Assembly (NCBI RefSeq): GCF_014211915.1 | Contig: NZ_CP060040.1 | Coordinates: forward strand, 2,542,001 to 2,606,000 | Direction: 5' to 3' | From: Burkholderia cenocepacia | GTDB taxonomy: Bacteria > Pseudomonadota > Gammaproteobacteria > Burkholderiales > Burkholderiaceae | Length of the DNA stretch: 64,000 bases | Shown here: positions 56,959-64,000 of the stretch, piece by piece | How positions within the stretch are numbered: position 1 is the first letter of the stretch | How the letters are laid out: the number at the start of each line of letters is the position of its first letter | The notes under the pieces: model-generated | What the model was told of the DNA's origin: nothing | The model's database searches: none | The model's input: only the letters and a program-made list of their open reading frames with translations | Made by a program: the position numbers and the translations under genes

Positions 56959-58482
56959 ATGACAAGGCAATCACTGATACGAGCGGTGCTGATCGCATCC
57001 GCCGGCGCGGTGCTCGTCGGCGCAGGCTATTTCGCGGGCGTTCGCCATGCGACGAACGGCGCGGCGACGGCCTCAGTGCCCGCCGCTGCGCCGTCGGGTA
57101 TGCCGGCTCAGCAGGCCGCACGCAAGGTGCTGTACTGGCACGACCCGATGGTGCCGAACCAGCACTTCGACAAACCGGGCAAATCGCCGTTCATGGACAT
57201 GCAGTTGCAGCCGGTCTATGCGGACGAAGGCGGTGCCGCGGCAGGCATCCGGATCGATCCGGGCCTGCAGCAGAACCTCGGCATCCGCTATGCGACCGTG
57301 CGTCGGCAGCAGACGGCGGCCGGCTTCGACGCGGTGGGCTCCACGCAGTTCGACGAAGCGCGTGCGGCGGTCGTGCAGTCGCGCGTCACGGGCTACATCG
57401 ACCATCTGTATGCACGCGCGCCGATGCAGCGCATCGCGAAGGGCGCGCCGGTCGCATCGCTGTTCGTGCCCGACTGGCTCGCGCCGCAGGAGGAATATCT
57501 CGCGCTGAAGCGCGGCGGCATGGACGGCAACCTGCTCGATGCGGCGCGCGCACGAATGCGTGCACTGTCGATTCCGGACGGGATGATCGCGAATCTCGAT
57601 CGTACCGGCCGCGCGCAGACGCATGTCGTGCTGAGCGCGCCGGAGACGGGCGTCGTCAGCGAGTTGAACGTGCGCGACGGCGCGATGGTCGCGCCCGGCC
57701 AGACGCTCGCGAAGATCGCCGGGCTGGCGACGCTGTGGCTGATCGTCGAGGTGCCGGAAGCGCTCGCTTTGAACGTGCAGCCGGGAATGTCGGTCGACGC
57801 GACGTTCGCGGGCGATCCGGCCCGGCATTTCAGCGGACGCATCCGCGAAGTGCTGCCCGGCATCAGCACGGGCAGCCGCACGCTGCAGGCGCGCGTGGAG
57901 ATCGACAACGCATCGCTGAAGCTCACGCCCGGCATGCTGATGCGCGTGCGGGTCGCCGCGAAGGAGACGGTGTCGCGCCTGCTCGTGCCGTCCGAGGCCG
58001 TGATCGCGACCGGCCGGCGCACGATCGTCATCGCGAAGCTCGGCGACGGCCGGCTTCAGCCGGTGTCGGTGACGGTCGGCAACGACGTCGGCGGCGACAC
58101 GGAAGTGCTCGGCGGGCTGAACGAAGGCGACACGGTTGTCGCATCGGGGCAGTTCCTGATCGATTCGGAAGCCAGCCTGAAAAGCGTGCTGCCGCGGCTC
58201 GAGCGGGCGGCAGGCGCAAGCTCGGCCGCGTCGTCCGCGACGGCAAGCGCGCCGGTCTACGAAACCACCGGCAAGGTGGAGAAAGTCACGGCCGACGACA
58301 TCACGTTCTCGCATCAGCCGGTGCCGGCGCTCGGTTGGGGCGCGATGACGATGGCGTTCGGCAAGCCGTCGGCGCACGCGTTTCCGGACGTGAAGCCGGG
58401 GCAGACCGTGCGTTTCGCGTTCACGCAGACTGACGACGGCTACCGGCTGACGAAGGTCGAGCCGCAGGGAGGTGAGCGATGA
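56959..58482 (+). CDS. cusB: Cu/Ag efflux periplasmic adaptor with fused CusF-like domain
   Basis: 507 residues. N-terminal anchor ([18 protein letters not shown]), a heavy-metal-binding segment ([29 protein letters not shown]; about 54-82), then the adaptor domains (about 100-400). Last comes a C-terminal domain of about 80 residues that is CusF-like, with ligands in [17 protein letters not shown]: His, Trp (+8), Met (+11), Met (+13), the exact CusF spacing. ATG 56959 has AAGGAG 6 bases upstream. The stop overlaps cusA by four bases. Confidence 0.88.
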   Translation: MTRQSLIRAVLIASAGAVLVGAGYFAGVRHATNGAATASVPAAAPSGMPAQQAARKVLYWHDPMVPNQHFDKPGKSPFMDMQLQPVYADEGGAAAGIRIDPGLQQNLGIRYATVRRQQTAAGFDAVGSTQFDEARAAVVQSRVTGYIDHLYARAPMQRIAKGAPVASLFVPDWLAPQEEYLALKRGGMDGNLLDAARARMRALSIPDGMIANLDRTGRAQTHVVLSAPETGVVSELNVRDGAMVAPGQTLAKIAGLATLWLIVEVPEALALNVQPGMSVDATFAGDPARHFSGRIREVLPGISTGSRTLQARVEIDNASLKLTPGMLMRVRVAAKETVSRLLVPSEAVIATGRRTIVIAKLGDGRLQPVSVTVGNDVGGDTEVLGGLNEGDTVVASGQFLIDSEASLKSVLPRLERAAGASSAASSATASAPVYETTGKVEKVTADDITFSHQPVPALGWGAMTMAFGKPSAHAFPDVKPGQTVRFAFTQTDDGYRLTKVEPQGGER

Positions 58483-61400
58483 TCGCGCGCCTCATTCACT
58501 GGTCCGTCCATCATCGGTTTCTGGTGCTGCTGGCCACCGTGCTGCTCGCGGCATGGGGCGTGCATTCGCTGCGACAGACGCCGCTCGACGCATTGCCCGA
58601 CCTGTCGGACACGCAGGTGATCGTGAAGGCGTCGTATCCGGGCAAGGCGCCGCAGGTCGTCGAGGATCAGGTGACCTATCCGCTGACGACGACGCTGCTC
58701 GGCGTGCCCGGCGCGAAAACCGTGCGTGCGTACTCGTCGTTCGGCGACGCGTTCGTCTACGTGCTGTTCGACGACCGCACCGATCCGTACTGGGCGCGCT
58801 CGCGCGTGCTCGAATACCTGAGCCAGGTGCAGAGCCGCCTGCCGGCGGGCGCGACCGTGTCGCTTGGGCCCGATGCGACCGGCGTCGGCTGGGTATACGA
58901 GTACGCGCTCGTCGATCGCACCGGCCGTCACGATCTCGGCCAGTTGCGCGCGCTCAACGACTGGTTCCTGAAGTTCGAACTGAAGGCCGTGCCGGACGTC
59001 TCCGAAGTCGCGAGCATCGGTGGCATGGTGCGCCAGTACCAGGTCGTGCTGGACCCGGACAAGCTGCGCGCATACGGCATCACGCAGGCGGCGGTCGCGG
59101 AGGCGCTCGGCAAGGCCAACCAGGCATCCGGCGGCTCGGTCGTCGAGCTGGCCGAGTCGGAGTACATGGTGCGGTCGTCCGGCTACCTGCGCACGCTCGA
59201 CGATTTCCGTCACGTCGTGCTGCGCACCGACGACACCGGCACGCCGGTCCTGCTCGGCGACGTCGCACGCATCCAGGTCGGCCCGGCGATGCGGCGCGGT
59301 ATCGCGGAACTGAACGGGCAGGGCGAAGTGACGGGCGGTGTCGTCGTGATGCGCTCGGGCAAGAACGCGCTGACGACGATCGACGCGGTGAAGGCGAAGC
59401 TCGCCGACCTCAAGCGTTCGCTGCCTGCCGGCGTCGAGATCGTCACGACCTACGACCGATCGCAACTGATCGCGCGCGCGGTCGACAACCTGACGGACAA
59501 GCTGATCGAGGAATTCGTCATCGTCGGTGTCGTCTGCGCGGTGTTCCTGTTCCATCTGCGCAGCGCGCTGGTCGCGATCCTGTCGCTGCCGCTCGGCGTA
59601 TTGGCCGCGTTCATCGTGATGCGCTACCAGGGCGTGAATGCCAACCTGATGTCGCTCGGGGGATCGCGATCGCGATCGGCGCGATGATCGACGCGGCGAT
59701 CGTGATGATCGAGAACGCGCACAAGCATCTGGAAGCGTACGACCACGCGCATCCGGGCGAGCCGCTCACGGTCGCGCGTCGCTGGGAGCTCGTCGCGGCG
59801 TCGGCGGCGGAAGTCGGGCCCGCGCTGTTCTTCTCGCTGCTGATCATCACGCTGTCGTTCGTTCCGGTGTTTTCGCTGGAAGGGCAGGAGGGCAAGCTGT
59901 TCGCGCCGCTGGCGTTCACGAAGACCTATACGATCGCGGCGGCCGCCGGGTTGTCGGTGACGCTGGTGCCGGTGCTGATGGGCTATCTGGTGCGCGGCCG
60001 CATTCCGCACGAGCACGCGAACCCGATCAATCGCGTGCTGATCCGCCTGTACCGGCCGCTGCTCGAAGCGACGTTGCGGCGCCCGTGGGCCGCGATCGGC
60101 GTGGCGGTCGTCGCGCTCGTGCTGACGGCCGTGCCGTTGTCGCGGCTCGGCGGCGAATTCATGCCGCCGCTCGACGAAGGCGATTTGCTGTACATGCCGA
60201 CCGCGCTGCCGGGCATCTCGGCGGACAAGGCGAGCGAGCTGCTGCAGCAGACCGACCGGCTGATCAAGACCGTGCCCGAGGTCGACACTGTGTTCGGCAA
60301 GTCGGGCCGAGCCGATACCGCGACCGACCCCGCGCCGCTCGAGATGTTCGAGACGACGATCCGCTTCAAGCCGCGCAGCACATGGCGGCCGGGCATGACG
60401 CCGGAGAAGCTCGTCGACGAACTCGACCGGACGGTGAGGGTGCCGGGCCTGTCGAACGTATGGGTGCCGCCGATCCGCAACCGGCTCGACATGCTGTCCA
60501 CCGGGATCAAGACGCCGGTCGGCGTGAAGATTTCCGGGCCGGACCTGACGGGAATCGACGCGATCGCGACGCAGGTCGAGGCCGCCGTGAAGCGCGTGCC
60601 GGGCGTGACGTCCGCGCTCGCGGAGCGGCTGAACGGCGGCCGCTACGTCGACGTCGACATCGATCGGCTCGCCGCCGCGCGTTACGGGCTGTCGGTGACG
60701 GATATCCAGTCGGTCGTGTCGTCGGCGATCGGCGGCGAGGACGTCGGCGAAGTGATCGCCGGGCGCGAGCGTTTCCCGATCAACATCCGCTATCCGCGCG
60801 AGATCCGCGATTCGCTCGAGAACCTGCGGCAACTGCCGGTCGTCACCGCGCGCGGCGCGCAGATTCGCCTCGGCGACGTCGCGCGTGTCGCGATCGCCGA
60901 CGGGCCGCCGATGATCCGCAGCGAGAACGCACGGCTGTCCGGCTACGTGTACGTCGATCTCCGCGGTGTCGACCTGAGCACGGCGGTTCGTGCGATGCAG
61001 CAGGCCGTCGCGCGGCAGGTCGCGTTGCCGCCCGGCTATTCGATCGCGTGGTCGGGACAGTTCGAGTATCTCGAACGCGCGGCGGCGACGCTGCGCACCG
61101 TCGTGCCCGTCACGCTCGTCGTGATCTTCGTGCTGCTGTTCGTCACGTTCGATTCGGCGGCCGACGCGTTGCTGCTGATGTCGACGGTGCCGTTCGCGCT
61201 GGTCGGCGGATTCTGGCTCGTATGGGTGCTCGGCCATGCGGTGTCCGTCGCGACGTCGGTCGGGTTCATCGCGCTGGCGGGCGTGGCGGCCGAATTCGGC
61301 GTGGTGATGCTGCTGTACCTGAAGGGCGCGCTGCAGCGCCGGCTCGATGCCGGCGAACCGCTGACCGATGCGTTGCTGCTCGACGCGATTCGCGAAGGCG

Positions 61401-61684
61401 CGGTGCTGCGCGTGCGGCCGAAGGCGATGACGGTCGCCGTCGTGCTCGCCGGCCTCGTGCCGATCATGATCGGCCACGGCGCCGGTTCCGAAGTCATGCA
61501 GCGCATCGCCGCGCCGATGGTCGGCGGCATGGTCACGGCGCCGCTGCTGTCGATGTTCGTCATTCCCGCCGCGTGGCTTCTGCTGCAGCGCCGTCGTGCG
61601 CGAAGCGCTGGCCGAGCGCGGCATTCCGATGCAGTTCCTTCCGGCACGAACGTGCCATCCCTTCCCACCGGAGAATCACGATGA
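58479..61684 (+). pseudogene. cusA: Cu/Ag RND pump CusA, apparent single-base frameshift
   Basis: Two frames join into a complete heavy-metal RND transporter of about 1068 residues (E. coli CusA 1047). Frame one runs [20 protein letters not shown] to NLMSLGG. Frame two continues [20 protein letters not shown], including the proton-relay Asp of the fourth membrane helix, to the end. The DNA at 59656-59666 reads CTCGGGGGATCG; CTCGGGGGCATCG would restore the frame, so one C is missing. The rest is intact (EFMPPLDEGDLLYMP, 12 TM segments). Real mutation would disable Cu/Ag efflux; sequence error is a serious alternative. The end overlaps cusF by four bases. Confidence 0.85.
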
Positions 61685-62049
61685 AGATGAATCAATTGAT
61701 CGCTGCTGCAACCGCTGTCGTCGCGCTGAGTGCTTTCGCGGTACCGGCGCTTGCCGCCGGCGAGATGTCGAACATGGACATGTCCGGCATGAAGATGTCG
61801 TCGGACGGTGCGGCGGAATCGAATGCCGCGCTGACCGACGCCGAAGTGAAGAAGGTCGATGCCGCGAGCGGCAAGATCACGTTGAAGCACGGCGCGCTGC
61901 AGAACGTCGGGATGCCGCCGATGACGATGGCGTTCAAGGCGAAGGATGCGGCGATGCTCGCGCAGGCGCATGCGGGCGACAAGGTCAAGGTGCGGATCGA
62001 GAAGGTCGACGGCACGTTGACGATCGTCAAACTCGTCAAGGGTTCCTGA
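61681..62049 (+). CDS. cusF: Periplasmic copper chaperone
   Basis: 122 residues: signal peptide ending ALAA, Met-rich linker (MSNMDMSGMKMSS), then the small OB-fold CusF domain. Ligands by the E. coli spacing are His70, position 78, Met81 and Met83 (LKHGALQNVGMPPMTMAF). Position 78, the Trp that caps Cu(I) in E. coli CusF, is Met here, while the CusF domain fused to CusB keeps Trp. It would shuttle Cu(I)/Ag(I) to CusB. Confidence 0.87.
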   Translation: MKMNQLIAAATAVVALSAFAVPALAAGEMSNMDMSGMKMSSDGAAESNAALTDAEVKKVDAASGKITLKHGALQNVGMPPMTMAFKAKDAAMLAQAHAGDKVKVRIEKVDGTLTIVKLVKGS

Positions 62050-62144
62050 TCGTCGGGATGCGGGCGTCGCAGCCGCCGCCTGCATGCGGCGCCGTGAAGC
62101 GCGCCGCGCCGACGTGTTGGTCGGCCGGCGCGCCCGACCGGCGT

Positions 62145-63155
62145 TTAGCGCGCCAGCGTCACCGCCAGATACCCCGCATACCCCGCGCCGTTCGCGAGCA
62201 ATGCCCAGATCGCGAGCCCGCGCGTGCGTGCATTGACGCGCAGCCACGCCGCCGCCGCGAGCGTGATGATCACGCCGGTCAGCACTTCGGGGCGCGGCTC
62301 CCACGGCGTCAGCATGATGCCGATCGCCGGCAGCAGCGTGCCCTGGAACACCATCGCGCCGGTGATGTTGCCGAACGCGAGCGTGTCTTTCCCGCGGCGA
62401 ATCCACAGCACGCTGTTGACCTTCTCCGGCAGCTCCGTCGCGATCGGCACGATGATCAGCGACAGCAGCAGCGCCGACACGCCGAGCACGTGCGACACGC
62501 CTTCCACGCCGCGAATGAAGCCCTTCGCCCCGCCGACCAGCAGCGCGACGCCGATCAGCAGTTGCAGCACGATCGTCGCCAGGTTGGTCGGCAGGCCGAT
62601 GCGCGACAGCAACATCGCGTGCGGCGCCTCGGTGCCGTGCCCGGCATCGACGAGCCGGGTCGACGCACGGAACGTCAGCACGACGTACATCACGTAGAGG
62701 CCGACTAGCATCGCGGCGAGCAGCGCGCGCACGGCCCAGTTGTGATGCGGGACGAACATCGCGACGGTCGCCAGCGAGAAGGCGGCGAGGAAGGTGTTCA
62801 TGTCGCGCACGAAGCCCGTGCGTTCGGGCGCGATCGTGCCGCGCGGCCCGCGCGAGCGGATCACGGCGAGCGCCATCAGGAACGTGGTGAGCGTCACGAG
62901 CATCAACGGCGCGCCGAGAATCGCGCCGACGCCGATCTCCTCGTTCACGGCCTGGCTCGACGTGCCGCCGGCGAGCGCGAGCAGCGGCACCATCGTTTCG
63001 GGCAGCGCGGTGCCGACGGCCGCGAACAGCGAGCCGGTCACGCCTTCGGAAATCTTCAGGCGTTCGCCGAGATGTTCGAGCGCATTGGTGAAGACTTCGG
63101 CCGCGACGAGGATGACGATCAGCATGAACGCGAGTTCGACGAACATGAAAGTCAT
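62145..63155 (-). CDS. CaCA-type cation antiporter, probable Mn2+ exporter
   Basis: 336 residues, about 10 membrane helices in two inverted halves, each with a calcium/cation-antiporter alpha repeat: FAAVGTALPETMVPLLAL in the first and LSLIIVPIATELPEKVNSVL in the second (acidic E in both). Annotated family members are usually called sodium:calcium antiporters. The leader carries a yybP-ykoY-like riboswitch, which senses Mn2+, so manganese export is the better guess (inference). ATG 63155 has GGAGGT upstream; an ATG at 63239 would place coding sequence inside the riboswitch. Confidence 0.8.
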   Translation of the reverse strand: MTFMFVELAFMLIVILVAAEVFTNALEHLGERLKISEGVTGSLFAAVGTALPETMVPLLALAGGTSSQAVNEEIGVGAILGAPLMLVTLTTFLMALAVIRSRGPRGTIAPERTGFVRDMNTFLAAFSLATVAMFVPHHNWAVRALLAAMLVGLYVMYVVLTFRASTRLVDAGHGTEAPHAMLLSRIGLPTNLATIVLQLLIGVALLVGGAKGFIRGVEGVSHVLGVSALLLSLIIVPIATELPEKVNSVLWIRRGKDTLAFGNITGAMVFQGTLLPAIGIMLTPWEPRPEVLTGVIITLAAAAWLRVNARTRGLAIWALLANGAGYAGYLAVTLAR

Positions 63156-63204
63156 GCGACACCTCCGCGGGCAGCGGTGGCGTGAGGGAAGCGAGGGGGA
63201 GGAA

Positions 63205-63385
63205 CATGGGGACTCCGTGGTCGGACGCTGACGAACCATGACACATCCGCCGACGTCCGACCAGGAACGACGCGATGTGCCGATGGTCTCGCCAAGCCGA
63301 TCAGGCTGAACGCGCCACGGCCGCAGGCCGAGTGTGTTGACGCGTTCGCTTTCCGGGAGACGGAAAGCAGGCTACTCCCCAAAGA
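63205..63385 (-). ncRNA. yybP-ykoY (manganese) riboswitch in the antiporter leader
   Basis: Read on the minus strand, the leader begins TTTGGGGAGTAGCCTG (63383 down to 63368), the hallmark 5' piece of this class. A closing P1 strand, GAGTCCCCA, lies at 63213-63207 and pairs with TGGGGA. Inside are the conserved GTCAACACACTCGGC (about 63341-63327), GGCGAGACC (about 63293-63285) and a terminal GTCCGACCA arm (63225-63218). A 9-base helix CGTCCGACC/GGTCGGACG is available. The order and spacing match yybP-ykoY aptamers, which bind Mn2+ and switch on Mn export genes. About 50 bases remain to the start codon for the expression platform. Confidence 0.8.
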
Positions 63386-63444
63386 CGGAAAGCAGTCTAG
63401 CCGAGCGGTTTTCTTTCGACAAGCCTTCGTCTCGAAAAAATATA

Positions 63445-63501
63445 CCCCTCCGCCCTATAGGGGCAGCGCTTAGGAGATATACTCCCCTACCCTATACAGG
63501 A
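63445..63501 (+). promoter_or_regulatory. Promoter and probable operator of dmeRF
   Basis: An inverted repeat CCCCT (63445-63449)/AGGGG (63459-63463) inside TATACCCCTCCGCCCTATAG is followed by a second C-rich, ATA-flanked element, ATACTCCCCTACCCTATA (63479-63496). The -10 box TATACT is at 63478-63483. G/C tracts flanked by AT inverted repeats are the known target form for RcnR/FrmR/CsoR repressors, so DmeR autoregulation fits. Confidence 0.62.
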
Positions 63502-63508
63502 GCCATCG

Positions 63509-63784
63509 ATGAGTCATACCGTTCGCGAAAAACAGAAGCTGCTGAACCGCGTGCGCCGTATCAAGGGACAGGTCGAGGCGATCGAGCGGGCGCTGGAAGA
63601 AGAGCGCGACTGCAACGACGTGCTGCAACTGATCACGAGCTGCCGCGGCGCGATGAACGGCCTGCTGGCGGTCGTGCTGGAAGACCACATCCGGTCGCAT
63701 CTCGTCGATGCGGACACGCCCGATGCGCACGAAGGCAGCGCGACCGAGCAGCTGATCGAGGTCGTCCACAGCTATTTCAAGTAA
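63509..63784 (+). CDS. dmeR: RcnR/CsoR-family metal-sensing repressor
   Basis: 91 residues, all-helical. The four Ni/Co ligands known from RcnR (His3, Cys35, His60, His64) are all present by count: MSHTVRE, EERDCNDV and LEDHIRSHL. This favours Ni/Co sensing over Cu (CsoR) or formaldehyde (FrmR). AGGAG lies 7 bases before the ATG. It precedes a cation diffusion facilitator gene by 12 bases, the dmeRF arrangement. Confidence 0.85.
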   Translation: MSHTVREKQKLLNRVRRIKGQVEAIERALEEERDCNDVLQLITSCRGAMNGLLAVVLEDHIRSHLVDADTPDAHEGSATEQLIEVVHSYFK

Positions 63785-63796
63785 GCGGATCGGAAC

Positions 63797-64000
63797 ATGA
63801 ACGAATTCAAGAGCCCGGCGGCCGGCGGCGCGCACAGTCACGCGTTTCTGGGCGCCGCCCATGCGCGCAACGAGCGGAAGACGTGGATGGTCATCGGCCT
63901 GTGCACGGCGATGATGATCGCCGAGATCGTCGGCGGCACGCTGTTCGGATCGCTCGCGCTGGTCGCGGACGGGCTGCACATGTCGACGCATGCGGGCGCG
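63797..64000 (+). CDS. dmeF: Cation diffusion facilitator (DmeF type), cut by window end
   Basis: First 68 codons only: MNEFKSPAAGGAHSHAFLGA, then HARNERKTWMVIGLCTAMMI and AEIVGGTLFGSLALVADGLH with the conserved HMSTHAGA. This is helix 1-2 of a CDF metal/proton antiporter with the metal-site ADGLH-x3-H pattern. With DmeR upstream it should export Co2+/Ni2+. GGA precedes the ATG closely. The remainder lies right of the window. Confidence 0.82.
   Translation, partial: MNEFKSPAAGGAHSHAFLGAAHARNERKTWMVIGLCTAMMIAEIVGGTLFGSLALVADGLHMSTHAGA

Noticed and set aside
62110..62145. Small hairpin GGTCGG/CCGACC between cusF and the antiporter
   Set aside because: Short stem, no U-run; in such GC-rich DNA it is expected by chance.

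Overview
This is a GC-rich window (mid-60s percent, with clear AT-rich islands) whose gene content fits the Burkholderia cepacia complex, probably a secondary chromosome. The species guess rests on codon style and on the combination of cable-pilus-like fimbriae, acdS/acdR, the cyn operon, an OXA-type beta-lactamase and cus/dme metal genes. It does not rest on a database match.

Layout. 1-9416: surface fimbriae. A type-1-like pilin gene points left. A CFA/I-CblD-type (alpha clade) chaperone-usher operon points right: major pilin, usher, chaperone, one-domain chaperone, tip adhesin and minor pilin. The last part is tandemly duplicated with decay, followed by another full chaperone. 9685-17807 (minus): a two-partner secretion locus, one TpsB transporter with two paralogous GLUG-repeat TpsA exoproteins. 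18642-31610 (plus): a tightly packed Wzx/Wzy-type exopolysaccharide operon that makes its own UDP-ManNAcA and ends with a polysaccharide-lyase-like lipoprotein. 31655-35382: ACC deaminase with its divergent Lrp-type regulator, and a PoxB-type pyruvate oxidase. 35800-36545: a decayed TnpB-only insertion element. 36647-45142: a methyltransferase, an OXA beta-lactamase coupled to an acyltransferase, an AT-richer pair of unknown genes, small unknown proteins, a LysR regulator and a frameshifted DUF3422 gene. 45198-47368: cyanate detoxification (cynR, cynT, cynS). 47518-55086: acetyltransferases, regulators, Tam methyltransferase, an MFS transporter, and HxlR with a divergent GST. 55177-62049: the Cu/Ag efflux operon cusCBAF with a Met-rich leader protein. 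62145-63385 (minus): a CaCA-type antiporter behind what I read as a yybP-ykoY manganese riboswitch. 63509-end: the dmeR-dmeF Co/Ni pair, cut by the window end.

The fimbriae, the TPS exoproteins and the exopolysaccharide together form a roughly 31-kb block of surface and adhesion functions. The right end is a metal-homeostasis block for Cu/Ag, probably Mn, and Co/Ni. Three genes (DUF3422, a GNAT, cusA) each carry one apparent single-base indel inside otherwise intact reading frames. Two of these lack a C in the same GGG-ATCG context, so sequencing error must be excluded before calling them pseudogenes.

No tRNA, rRNA, CRISPR array, prophage or replication origin was seen.
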